From the NCBI GenBank assembly GCA_012735535.1, contig JAAYHC010000056.1, positions 1 through 52,785 of the forward strand: 52,785 nt of DNA, given 5' to 3'. Positions 27,035-33,951 of this stretch are shown piece by piece (position 1 is the stretch's first letter; every line of letters begins with the position of its first letter). The notes under the pieces are model-generated. The model made no database searches. It saw only the letters and a list, made by a program, of their open reading frames with translations, and was not told the origin of the DNA. Source of the stretch: Bacillota bacterium. GTDB taxonomy: Bacteria > Bacillota > UBA5301. Position numbers and translations under genes: made by a program.

Positions 27035-27370
27035 ATGCGCGACAAAGTCTCAATTGAGGTTTTTGGCAGCCGCGAGACTGCCGGCTGTTACAGTGGTGGT
27101 TGAGGACCGGCCAAGTCTCTGGAGGAGACCACGTGGGAAGTGTCTCAGATCCTTTCTGCCATGTACGGCAACTTGGTGGAGACCACATTTCGTGATATTG
27201 AGCAAACCACCGACCAGGATATTGTCAAGCTCTTAGCGGACGGATCAACACCGTTGCCGATTATTAAGATGAATGGCCATGTTCGCTTCAGCGGTCACTT
27301 ATTCATTCCGCTGATCATCAAAGAGATCGATGCAATTCTGGAGCAACAAGTGGACGAGACGACGTCTTAG
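27035..27370 (+). CDS. Thioredoxin-fold selenoprotein candidate (in-frame UGA, UGPA motif)
   Basis: 111 aa if TGA at 27101-27103 is read as selenocysteine (Sec23). The frame is otherwise open from ATG 27035 (AGGTGA Shine-Dalgarno 5 bases upstream) to TAG 27370. A beta strand VSIEVFGS leads to GCYSGG-Sec-GPAKSLEE: Sec-Gly-Pro-Ala-Lys aligns with Cys-Gly-Pro-Cys-Lys of thioredoxin, with Sec at the attacking position, Ala at the resolving one and an extra Cys18. The C-terminal half (TPLPIIKMNGHVRFSG) is the cis-Pro strand and hairpin of the same fold. A SECIS-like hairpin follows the UGA. The alternative, a nonsense mutation, is disfavoured by the intact downstream frame and the hairpin. The natural partner would be the adjacent thioredoxin or a peroxide or sulfur substrate; function unknown. 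Confidence 0.82.
27115..27129 (+). promoter_or_regulatory. SECIS-like hairpin of the thioredoxin-fold gene
   Basis: GTCTC (27115-27119) pairs perfectly with GAGAC (27125-27129) around the loop TGGAG. The stem starts 12 bases after the in-frame TGA, inside the coding region, as bacterial SECIS elements do, and the loop has the GG typical of SelB-binding loops. Confidence 0.7.
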
Positions 27371-27380
27371 GCGTCGTCTC
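27356..27380. terminator. Hairpin across two convergent stop codons
   Basis: GAGACGACG (27356-27364) pairs perfectly with CGTCGTCTC (27372-27380). The 7-base loop holds the TAG of the selenoprotein gene (27368-27370) and the TAA of the convergent osmC-type gene (27367-27369). No U-run follows on either strand, so it is a compact bidirectional 3'-end structure, not a classical terminator. Confidence 0.65.
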
Positions 27381-27807
27381 GCTCGTCATCTTCCGGCGGA
27401 TTGACCACGATTTCATAGGTCAGCTCGGCTGCTTTTTTCAGCATCGCCGCCACAGAGCAATATTTTTCTTGCGAGAGTTGGACGGCTCGTTCGAGGTTGT
27501 CCACTTTGAGATCGGACCCGGTAAAGATATACTTGAGGTGAATCTTGGTAAAGACTTTGGGGTGCTCCCCGCTCCTTTCCGCTTCCGCGGTGATGACAAA
27601 TGTCTCCGGCCGGATGCGCATTTTTTTCAGGATGGAAACCACATCAAATCCGCTACAGCCGATGAGGCCGAAGAGGACCATTTCCATGGGAGAGCTGGCG
27701 CCTTCCGTGCCGCCAAACTCCTGGCGCGAGTCCATGACCACATAATGATTACTTGCTCCTCTAGCAACAAAGGTCATGCCGTCAACCCATCTTGCTTCCG
27801 CTTTCAT
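27367..27807 (-). CDS. OsmC/Ohr-family thiol peroxidase-like protein
   Basis: 146 aa. OsmC-family proteins reduce organic hydroperoxides through two Cys. Both are here: Cys51 in LIGCSGFDVVSILKKM and Cys117 in SQEKYCSVAAML, with the usual SSPMEMVLFGLIG helix. The subgroup looks closer to YhfA than to Ohr. GAGGAGG precedes the ATG. It converges on the selenoprotein gene and shares its 3' hairpin. Confidence 0.92.
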   Translation of the reverse strand: MKAEARWVDGMTFVARGASNHYVVMDSRQEFGGTEGASSPMEMVLFGLIGCSGFDVVSILKKMRIRPETFVITAEAERSGEHPKVFTKIHLKYIFTGSDLKVDNLERAVQLSQEKYCSVAAMLKKAAELTYEIVVNPPEDDERDDA

Positions 27808-27930
27808 CGCTTGACCTCCTCAGAGTAACTTGTCCCGACTTTCACATAATTTCGGCGAATTGCGCACTTGGCCCTAGGATAATCGGCATCGATCACGAAG
27901 AATACTTATGAGTGGGGAAGGCGGGACAAA

Positions 27931-28530
27931 ATGCATCATCATTACTATTCTACCGAACCCAAGGTGGAAAGTCATCCCTTTTATATTGAGGCCACGATCC
28001 GCGGCAACCTGATGCGCTTCAAAAGCGATGCCGGGGTGTTCAGCAAGGACAAAATTGATCGCGGCTCCTTATTGTTGGTCAACAGTCTACCGGTCAAACC
28101 GGATGAGCTCATCCTCGATCTAGGCTGCGGTTACGGAGTAATCGGGTTGGGACTGGCCAGGGCGGCACCGCAAGGTCGGGCGCTTTTGGTGGATGTCAAT
28201 GAGCGGGCGCTGAGTCTAGCTGCGGAGAATGCGAAGCTCAACCGCTTGACCAATGTTGAGGTGCGCGCCAGTGATGGCTTTGCGGCCATCTCACCGACCG
28301 AACTGTTTAGTCTCATTGTCACCAACCCCCCGATTCGCGCCGGTAAAGAGGTTTATTACCCTTTTGTGGACGGGGCATATGCCCATCTGATCCCTGGGGG
28401 TATGTTTGCGGCGGTGCTACAAACAAAGCATGGCGCCAAGAGTTTTGCCGAGAAAATTCGTGAAACTTTTGGCAATGTGGAAACACTGGAAATAAAGGGT
28501 GGTTATCGGGTCCTGGCGGGGCGACGCTAA
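27931..28530 (+). CDS. Class I SAM-dependent methyltransferase, RsmC-like
   Basis: 199 aa. Motif I is LILDLGCGYGVIGLGLAR (about residue 58) and motif IV is IVTNPPIRAG (about 129), the NPP form used by RNA base N-methyltransferases of the RsmC/YbxB group. The N-terminus MHHHYYSTEP and the FKSDAGVFSKDKIDRGS segment match the short Bacillota members. Probable substrate is 16S rRNA guanine, from family resemblance only. Confidence 0.88.
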   Translation: MHHHYYSTEPKVESHPFYIEATIRGNLMRFKSDAGVFSKDKIDRGSLLLVNSLPVKPDELILDLGCGYGVIGLGLARAAPQGRALLVDVNERALSLAAENAKLNRLTNVEVRASDGFAAISPTELFSLIVTNPPIRAGKEVYYPFVDGAYAHLIPGGMFAAVLQTKHGAKSFAEKIRETFGNVETLEIKGGYRVLAGRR

Positions 28531-28595
28531 CTCAAGTATACCGTTAGCGGCGCGTGAATACCTTTAACCGAGGTTCTGTATGAGGTGGGTGAAAG

Positions 28596-29825
28596 GTGTT
28601 GCGCCGCGGGGTGGTTCTCTGCGTCTCGGCTCGCTGGGTGCTTGGGGTTTTATTAGCTTGTGTCTTTGGTGCGCTGGTTTTTCGGTCCGTGCCGTGGGTC
28701 CGTGAGACATTCGTGCCGGTGACGGAGCTGGTTTCCGGTAAAACTATCTTCATCGATCCCGGTCATGGTGGGCGCGATCCCGGGTGTGTCAGTGCGACCG
28801 GACTGACGGAGAAGGAGTTGGTTCTCGATCTGGCCTTCCGGCTCCGGGACTTGTTCCGGCGTTCGGCGATCAATGCCGAGTTGACCAGGGAGACGGATAG
28901 TGAAGTATGGTCAACCGGTGCGCCGGGCTGGAAGAGGGCGGAGCTGGATAACCGGATTAACCAAGCCAATGAGGCTGGAGCAGATGTTTTTATCAGTATT
29001 CATGCGAATAGTTTCCCGGAATCAATTTGGTCGGGCGCCCAAACTTTTTACTATCCCGGCCGGGAAGAAAGTAAAGCACTGGCGATTAGTATTCAAAACA
29101 GTTTAGTTACTAGGCTGGGCCCGAATCGGCGGAAAGCTAAGGCCGGCGATTTTTGGGTTTTGAGCAAGGCCCAGATGCCCGCGGTCATGGTCGAGGTCGG
29201 CTTTCTCTCCAATCCGCGGGAGGCTCAGTTGCTGGCAACCGACGAATATCGCCAGCAAGTGGCGGAAGCGATCTTTGATGGTGTGATCCGGTATCTGGTC
29301 GACAGAAAGACCCAACGGCAGAGCCCGCTTGTTGAGCCGAAGGAGGCGGTTAGCAGCAGAAAATTTACGAGTTTACAGCCGGACGAGGTGGTTTTGTATT
29401 TTATCGGTCCCACCAACCAGGATGATTGCCTGGTAGCCGTGGTGCGACGGATTCCGCAATTGGCAGAGGAGCAGGAACCGGATGCGGCAGAGGTGCTGAA
29501 GTTGATCCTAGGGGAGTTATGTAAAGGCCCTGGCCCCGGGAGTATCTTGCATCCGCTGCTACCTGTCGGGGTCCAAGTCTTAGATGTCGAAGTTGGTGTG
29601 GAGACGATCACGGTAATTCTTAATCCGGAGGTGGCGGAGGTTTTTCGCGGCGGCGGGCGTGCCGAGGAGCTGATGGTTTACGGAATAGTCAATACTCTTA
29701 CCGAGCTCTTTCCGGAGCACCAGGTTTATCTGCAAGTTGGCGCGGAAGCTGATACCAGCATTGGCGGGCATGTCTGGTTAGGGCGGCCGCTAGTGCGACG
29801 GGAAGATCTGATTTGTCCAAAATAA
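28596..29825 (+). CDS. N-acetylmuramoyl-L-alanine amidase CwlD fused to a GerMN domain
   Basis: 409 aa. A membrane anchor (residues 10-30) is followed by an Amidase_3 zinc domain with IDPGHGGRDPG (His), Glu of TEKE, ISIHANS (His) and catalytic Glu of MVEVGFLSN (about 54-235). Residues about 265-405 form a GerMN domain (VVLYFIGPTNQDDC, ELCKGPGPGSILHPLLP, VYGIVNTLTELFP). CwlD makes muramic-delta-lactam in spore cortex, and GerM acts in sporulation and germination. Their fusion in one chain is sensible and marks the organism as a spore former. TTG start at 28596 behind GAGGTG is tentative. Confidence 0.9.
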   Translation: MLRRGVVLCVSARWVLGVLLACVFGALVFRSVPWVRETFVPVTELVSGKTIFIDPGHGGRDPGCVSATGLTEKELVLDLAFRLRDLFRRSAINAELTRETDSEVWSTGAPGWKRAELDNRINQANEAGADVFISIHANSFPESIWSGAQTFYYPGREESKALAISIQNSLVTRLGPNRRKAKAGDFWVLSKAQMPAVMVEVGFLSNPREAQLLATDEYRQQVAEAIFDGVIRYLVDRKTQRQSPLVEPKEAVSSRKFTSLQPDEVVLYFIGPTNQDDCLVAVVRRIPQLAEEQEPDAAEVLKLILGELCKGPGPGSILHPLLPVGVQVLDVEVGVETITVILNPEVAEVFRGGGRAEELMVYGIVNTLTELFPEHQVYLQVGAEADTSIGGHVWLGRPLVRREDLICPK

Positions 29826-29849
29826 ACATAAGGTCAGGAGGATTAATTG

Positions 29850-31262
29850 ATGGAAAACGGAGTTGTTCTCACGGGGTTGGTGCCCCATCCACCCTTATTG
29901 ATTCCGCAAATAGGCAAAAAGGAGCGCGGCAAGGTGCAAAAGACCTTGAGCGCCATGGAGCGATTTGCGCGGGAAGTAGTCGCGGCTGAGCCGGATGTCA
30001 TCGTGCTCATTTCGCCCCATGGCCCGGTCTTTCAAGACGGGATCGTCATGAACTTTGCGCCCAAAGTAGACGGAGATTTTGCGGACTTTGGCGCTGCCGA
30101 GGAGCGGCTCGCCTTTGTGGTGGACGGGCCATTTGCCGGAGCCATCCAGGATGAAGCACAGACTCTTGGGGTGGAGATTATCCCCTTAACGCTGGATTTG
30201 GTGAGGCGTTTTCAGTTAAGCATTAAACTTGATCACGGGGCCATGGTGCCGTTGTACTTCCTGCACCAGGCCGGTTGGCACGGTCGGGTCGTCTCGGTCA
30301 CGATGGGTATGTTGCCGACGGAGAAACTCTATGCATTTGGAGTTGCCGTCCAGCGGGCCGCGCACAATTTCGGGCGGCGAGCCGTTGTCATTGCCAGCGG
30401 GGATTTGTCCCATCGCTTGAGCCCCGATGCGCCCAACGGATTCCATCCGCGGAGCAAGGAGTTTGATGCGGCAATCACTAGGCTGGTTGAACGGGCGGAT
30501 ATCCAGGGCTTGCTCAGTTTGCCGGCCGACCTACGCGAAGATGCCGGCGAGTGTGGCTATCGCCCGATCGTCATGATGGCCGGGGCGGCCGACGGTTACC
30601 AGGTCGAGTCCGAGTTTTTTTCGTACGAAGCGCCGTTCGGTGTTGGCTATGCGGTGGCGGCCTGGCGGGTCGGGGCTCCGGATGAGTCGCGCCGTTACTT
30701 AGATTGGGCGAATCAGCAGGCTGCCGCAGAGCTTGCGTGCATCAGAGCTAATGAAGCGCCGATAGTCCGTTTGGCGCGGGAGGCGGCCGAACTGTATGTT
30801 CGGGAGGGGAAGACCCTAACTGAAGTGCCGGAGCTCCCCGCGGAGTTGCCGCAACAGGCCGGGGTTTTTGTCTCCGTCTACCATCAGGGTAATCTGCGCG
30901 GGTGTATCGGCACCTTCGTGCCGACGCAGCCCACTTTAGCCCAAGAGGTGGTCTTCAATGCGATTCAGGCGGTTTCCAACGACCCCCGGTTTAACCCGGT
31001 AACTGTCGAGGAACTGCCGGAATTGGTCTATTCGGTGGATGTCCTGAAAGAGCCGCGCGAAGTAGAAGATCTAAGCACGCATGACCCCAAAGTCCACGGG
31101 ATTATCGTGGCCAAGGGAGATCGCCGCGGTTTGCTCTTGCCCGATTTGCCGGGGGTGGAGACAACCGAACAGCAACTGGCGATTGCCAAGCGCAAAGCGG
31201 GGATCGGCCCTGACGAGAAAGACGTACATCTAGCTGAGTTTGAGGTGATCCGCTATCGGTAG
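29850..31262 (+). CDS. amrA: AmmeMemoRadiSam system protein A: LigB-like plus AMMECR1 domains
   Basis: 470 aa. The N-terminal about 270 residues resemble the class III extradiol dioxygenase (LigB/Memo-like) fold: GLVPHPPLLIPQIG, VIVLISPHGPVF and ASGDLSHRLSPDAP. The C-terminal AMMECR1 domain (about 300-470) has the signature NLRGCIGTFVP and SNDPRFNPVT. The set AMMECR1, Memo and a radical SAM enzyme defines the AmmeMemoRadiSam system, of unknown chemistry. ATG 29850 is 8 bases from AGGAGG; a TTG three bases earlier is less likely. Confidence 0.9.
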   Translation: MENGVVLTGLVPHPPLLIPQIGKKERGKVQKTLSAMERFAREVVAAEPDVIVLISPHGPVFQDGIVMNFAPKVDGDFADFGAAEERLAFVVDGPFAGAIQDEAQTLGVEIIPLTLDLVRRFQLSIKLDHGAMVPLYFLHQAGWHGRVVSVTMGMLPTEKLYAFGVAVQRAAHNFGRRAVVIASGDLSHRLSPDAPNGFHPRSKEFDAAITRLVERADIQGLLSLPADLREDAGECGYRPIVMMAGAADGYQVESEFFSYEAPFGVGYAVAAWRVGAPDESRRYLDWANQQAAAELACIRANEAPIVRLAREAAELYVREGKTLTEVPELPAELPQQAGVFVSVYHQGNLRGCIGTFVPTQPTLAQEVVFNAIQAVSNDPRFNPVTVEELPELVYSVDVLKEPREVEDLSTHDPKVHGIIVAKGDRRGLLLPDLPGVETTEQQLAIAKRKAGIGPDEKDVHLAEFEVIRYR

Positions 31263-31299
31263 TCCGGCCCGCTTTTGGCATTGGTTATCCGACCGAGAG

Positions 31300-32163
31300 G
31301 TGCAGTGCGACCTCTGCCCGCACTATTGCCGGCTGAAGGTAGGGGCTACCGGGCGCTGCCAAGCCCGGGCGGCGACGGAGAGCGGTTTGGTTTCCCTGAA
31401 CTACGGATTGTTTACCGCTATTTGCGTCGATCCGATCGAGAAGAAACCGCTATATCATTTTCACCCCGGGACGAACATTTTGTCGCTCGGCTCGTTTGGC
31501 TGTAACTTGAACTGCCCGTTCTGCCAAAACTGGGAGATTGCCCGGGCTAAGCGGCCGGCCGTGGCTGAGCTTTCCCCGGATGAGGTTGTCCACCTAGCCG
31601 AAAAAAGTGCGCGGGAAGCGGGAAGCATCGGCGTTGCCTTTACTTACAACGAGCCGTTAATGAGCATCGAGTATTTATTAGCTACGCTGCCAAAGTTGCA
31701 GGCGGCCGGACAAAAATCGGTTTTAGTGACCAATGGGATGATTAACCCGGAACCGTGGCGTGAGTTGCTCCCGTATGTCGATGCGGTCAATCTGGATATC
31801 AAAGCTTTCACGCCGAACTTTTATCGGGAGGTGGTCGGAGGTGACCTCGCTACCGTGCTTGCGGCGGCGAAAATGCTCTTTATCGCCGGGGTGCACTTGG
31901 AGCTAACCTGCCTGTTGATACCGGGTCTCAATGACGAACTTACCGAAATCGGGCAGTTGGTTGACTGGATAGCTGCCGAGCTGAGTAGCGAGGTACCTTT
32001 GCATTTTTCGCGGTATTTCCCAAGGTATCGGATGAATAATCCGCCGACCAGCCTGCAGAGGCTAAAGGAAGCCGTTGACTTAGGCCGCAAGCAGTTGCGG
32101 TATGTCTACGCAGGAAATGCGCCGGAACTTGGGGAAGAATATACAGGGCGGAGTCCATTTTAA
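31300..32163 (+). CDS. amrS: AmmeMemoRadiSam system radical SAM enzyme AmrS
   Basis: At least 287 aa. An N-terminal Cys cluster (CDLCPHYCRL, then GRCQAR) precedes DPIEKKPLYHFHPG and the radical SAM motif GCNLNCPFCQNW (CxxxCxxC, about residue 67). The rest (AFTYNEPLMSIEY, VTNGMINPEPW, LDIKAFTPNFY, LLIPGLND) is typical of AmrS, a pyruvate-formate-lyase-activating-enzyme relative. The start is unsure: GTG 31300 falls directly before the Cys cluster, while the frame stays open back to 31249 and reads ARFWHWLSDREV, like the usual family leader, with no ATG, GTG or TTG in it. Confidence 0.88.
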   Translation: MQCDLCPHYCRLKVGATGRCQARAATESGLVSLNYGLFTAICVDPIEKKPLYHFHPGTNILSLGSFGCNLNCPFCQNWEIARAKRPAVAELSPDEVVHLAEKSAREAGSIGVAFTYNEPLMSIEYLLATLPKLQAAGQKSVLVTNGMINPEPWRELLPYVDAVNLDIKAFTPNFYREVVGGDLATVLAAAKMLFIAGVHLELTCLLIPGLNDELTEIGQLVDWIAAELSSEVPLHFSRYFPRYRMNNPPTSLQRLKEAVDLGRKQLRYVYAGNAPELGEEYTGRSPF

Positions 32164-32179
32164 GATGAGGAGGATTAAT

Positions 32180-32386
32180 ATGGGACAAAAGTTTACGGAG
32201 GATATGACGATTTACCAGGCTTTGCAGGTTCACCCACAAGCCAAAGAGGTGTTGATGAAATACGGTATGACCTGTTTCGGCTGTCCGGGAGCGTTGAGCG
32301 AAACGATCGCTGAGGCAGCGATGGTGCACGGCCAGAGCAAAGATAAGATTCTCGAAGACTTGAATGCTTTGGTCGCCGGACAGTAA
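32180..32386 (+). CDS. DUF1858 redox disulfide domain protein
   Basis: 68 aa. MTIYQALQVHPQAKEVLMKY, then GMTCFGCPGALSETIAEAA match the DUF1858 family (hybrid-cluster-associated disulfide domain). The CFGC pair is the likely redox centre. ATG 32180 follows GAGGAGG by 6 bases; longer in-frame starts fall inside amrS. Common in anaerobes; function unknown. Confidence 0.92.
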   Translation: MGQKFTEDMTIYQALQVHPQAKEVLMKYGMTCFGCPGALSETIAEAAMVHGQSKDKILEDLNALVAGQ

Positions 32387-32407
32387 GCTGGTAGGGCAGA
32401 TCAGAAA

Positions 32408-32435
32408 GGCCCTCGCTACAAGCGAGGGCCTTTTT
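32408..32435. terminator. Bidirectional terminator
   Basis: GGCCCTCGC (32408-32416) pairs with GCGAGGGCC (32422-32430) around TACAA, then TTTTT on the plus strand; three A precede it, giving a shorter U-run for the minus strand. It serves the DUF1858 gene and the convergent cytochrome-like gene. Confidence 0.88.
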
Positions 32436-32458
32436 ATTGTTTGAATTAGTGCTGAGTG

Positions 32459-33229
32459 TTATTTCTTGTGGGCATTCGGATGGCAAGGAGTGCAGTCCAT
32501 TTTGGTTAAGGTATTGCTCATTCTGCTGACGTGGCAGTTGTAGCAGCTCTCCATAGAGGCCGGGATCTTGTAGGTCTGGGCAAACTTGCCGTCAAAGTAA
32601 GCATTGAGCACTTCAACGGTTTTCGCGGCCGTATCGCCGGAGAGTTTGCCGCAGCGCTCTTTGCGCTCCGGAGAGTCTTCTCTGTAGCCGCTAGCCGCAC
32701 ACCATTTGCTGACCGAGGTGTGGCAGAGCGGATTGCCGGCCACGCTTTGCGCGGTCGGATACTTTTGCCAGGCTTGATGTTTGTCCAAGGGTAGAGCCGT
32801 CTCCGTATACCAACCGAATACTTCGTCAAGAACTTTCGGCATATCACTAAAGGGTACAACTAGGTTAACTACTGCGGCTATGCCGTTGAGGGTCCCGCAG
32901 ACCGTACCCCAGCTGGCAATGCCTGCGCTACCCCAGCGGTACATATCGGCGTTAATGGTGGTCCAAGGATAACCGACTTTTTCCTGCAACTGCAGGGCAA
33001 GTGCGCCAACGCACGCCTTCATTCAGCCACCTTGGAAATAAAGCTCATAACCTAATTTCCGGGCGCGTTCCGGATCCAATTTGACGTACGGCCACGGTAG
33101 GGGATGAAATTCCGGCTCGGCGGCAGAGGTTAAAAGGCTTCCACCCAGGGCAGAACCGACAGCCGCTCCGGCCATGAAACTGCTGCTGCTTAAGAGAAAT
33201 TCCCGTCTTGTAAGTAGTTTGTCTGTCAT
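32459..33229 (-). CDS. Split-Soret-cytochrome-like diheme selenoprotein candidate, copy 1
   Basis: 256 aa if TGA at 33025-33023 is read as Sec69. Residues 1-38 are a twin-arginine signal (LTRREFLLSSSSFMAG). Sec stands in GG-Sec-MKACVGAL, where C_GCAxxG_C_C proteins have their first conserved Cys. The other family cysteines are kept: Cys111 in WGTVCGTLNG, Cys169 in NPLCHTSVSKWC and Cys177. Two heme sites, CYNCH (229-233) and CTPCH (246-250), lie at the C-terminus, as in split-Soret cytochrome c of Desulfovibrio, which has two hemes and an iron-sulfur centre. The product should be exported folded by Tat. ATG 33229 has GGAGGTG 7 bases upstream. A nonsense mutation is unlikely since the paralogue has the UGA at the same codon. 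Confidence 0.82.
32996..33017 (-). promoter_or_regulatory. SECIS-like hairpin, cytochrome copy 1
   Basis: On the minus strand GTGCG (33014-33010) pairs with CGCAC (33005-33001) around TTGG. A lower stem GGC/GCC (33017-33015 with 32998-32996) has a two-base bulge. It begins 9 bases after the in-frame TGA. Confidence 0.68.
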
Positions 33230-33522
33230 TTAAGTGCACCTCCAAACATTCTCACTCGTGTTAGATCGCTTAATTGAGGAAGATCTCTTGTCGCTAGACT
33301 CACCCCCCTATGTTGACCAATCATATCAGCAGTTGTAGTTCAATTGTGAATATAGTAATTATACAAACTTTGTAGGAAAACCTTGCGTATATAGCGCTGA
33401 GGACCTTGAAAGTTCGGAATCAACTGATAACTTAGCGGAATAAAACGAGCTAAAAGGCACTAGGGGGGAGACCGCAGGGGGTGGGGACTGCGGTCTGAAT
33501 TCGCAATCGGAAAAGATCGGGC
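33230..33522. other. Intergenic stretch between cytochrome copy 1 and the pseudogene
   Basis: About 290 bases with no gene. Near copy 1 it holds that gene's Shine-Dalgarno; the sequence GTGAGAATG lies upstream of both copies. AGACCGCAG (33469-33477) pairs with CTGCGGTCT (33488-33496), a 3' hairpin for the decayed copy, without a U-run. The stretch 33330-33400 is A/T-rich and may contain the copy 1 promoter, but I see no firm -35/-10 pair. Confidence 0.6.
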
Positions 33523-33880
33523 TTATTTATTTATGTGGTTTGATAGCTTGTACGCCGGGACGAACTTGCCGCCAAAATAGGCGTTGAAAAGCTCGACAGC
33601 TTTCGCCGCACAGTCTCCGGATAGCCGGGCGCTGTGGACAGTTTGCAGAAACTTGGCCCACGCAAGGTGTTTGTCGGTGGGCAGGGCAGTTTCGAAATAC
33701 CACCCGAGTAATTCGCCGGTTCAGGTGCCGATATCCGCAGCCGGTGCGACGAGGTTGCTGGTTGCGGCCGGCCCGTTAACAGTGCCGCCGACCGTACCCC
33801 AACCGGCGATACCTCCGCCACCATAGCGGTTAATAGCGAGATCAGAACGGTGAACGGATAGACGACTTTCTCCGCAACAC
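33523..33880 (-). pseudogene. Decayed third copy of the split-Soret-cytochrome-like gene
   Basis: The minus strand still reads RYGGGGIAGWGTVGGTVNG, then, after a TGA at 33723-33721, TGELLGWYFETALPTDKHLAW, and later LSGDCAAKAVELFNAYFGGK, all aligned to the intact copies. It lacks the Tat signal, the Sec site, the Cys of CGTxxG (now GGT), about 40 residues with LCH and WC, and both heme motifs, since the frame ends at TAA 33525-33523. A frameshift lies near 33830. The TGA falls where intact copies have Leu, so it is nonsense and not Sec. Confidence 0.85.
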
Positions 33881-33904
33881 CATACAGTTAGATAAAGAAT
33901 AAAT

Positions 33905-33928
33905 CGACCGCGGGAAATCCCGCGGTCG
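33905..33928 (-). terminator. Hairpin downstream of cytochrome copy 2
   Basis: CGACCGCGGGA pairs with TCCCGCGGTCG in a near-perfect inverted repeat about 24 bases after the stop codon of copy 2. On the minus strand it is followed by GATTTATTC, only a weak U-tract. Confidence 0.7.
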
Positions 33929-33951
33929 GTGATTTGGCGATCATAATTCGG

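Noticed and set aside
27830-27929. Inverted repeat TTGTCCCG / CGGGACAA flanking the osmC-methyltransferase gap
   Set aside because: Eight bases separated by about 85; weak for an operator and the right arm overlaps the ribosome-binding region. Probably chance.
31246-31248. TGA upstream of amrS as a Sec codon within a longer amrS
   Set aside because: Only two codons lie between the nearest TTG and this TGA, the sequence belongs to amrA in another frame, and no redox motif is formed.
33721-33723. In-frame TGA in the third cytochrome-like copy as another Sec codon
   Set aside because: It aligns with a Leu position in the intact copies, far from the Sec site, and the copy has a frameshift, a deletion and no hemes. 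It is a nonsense codon in a pseudogene.
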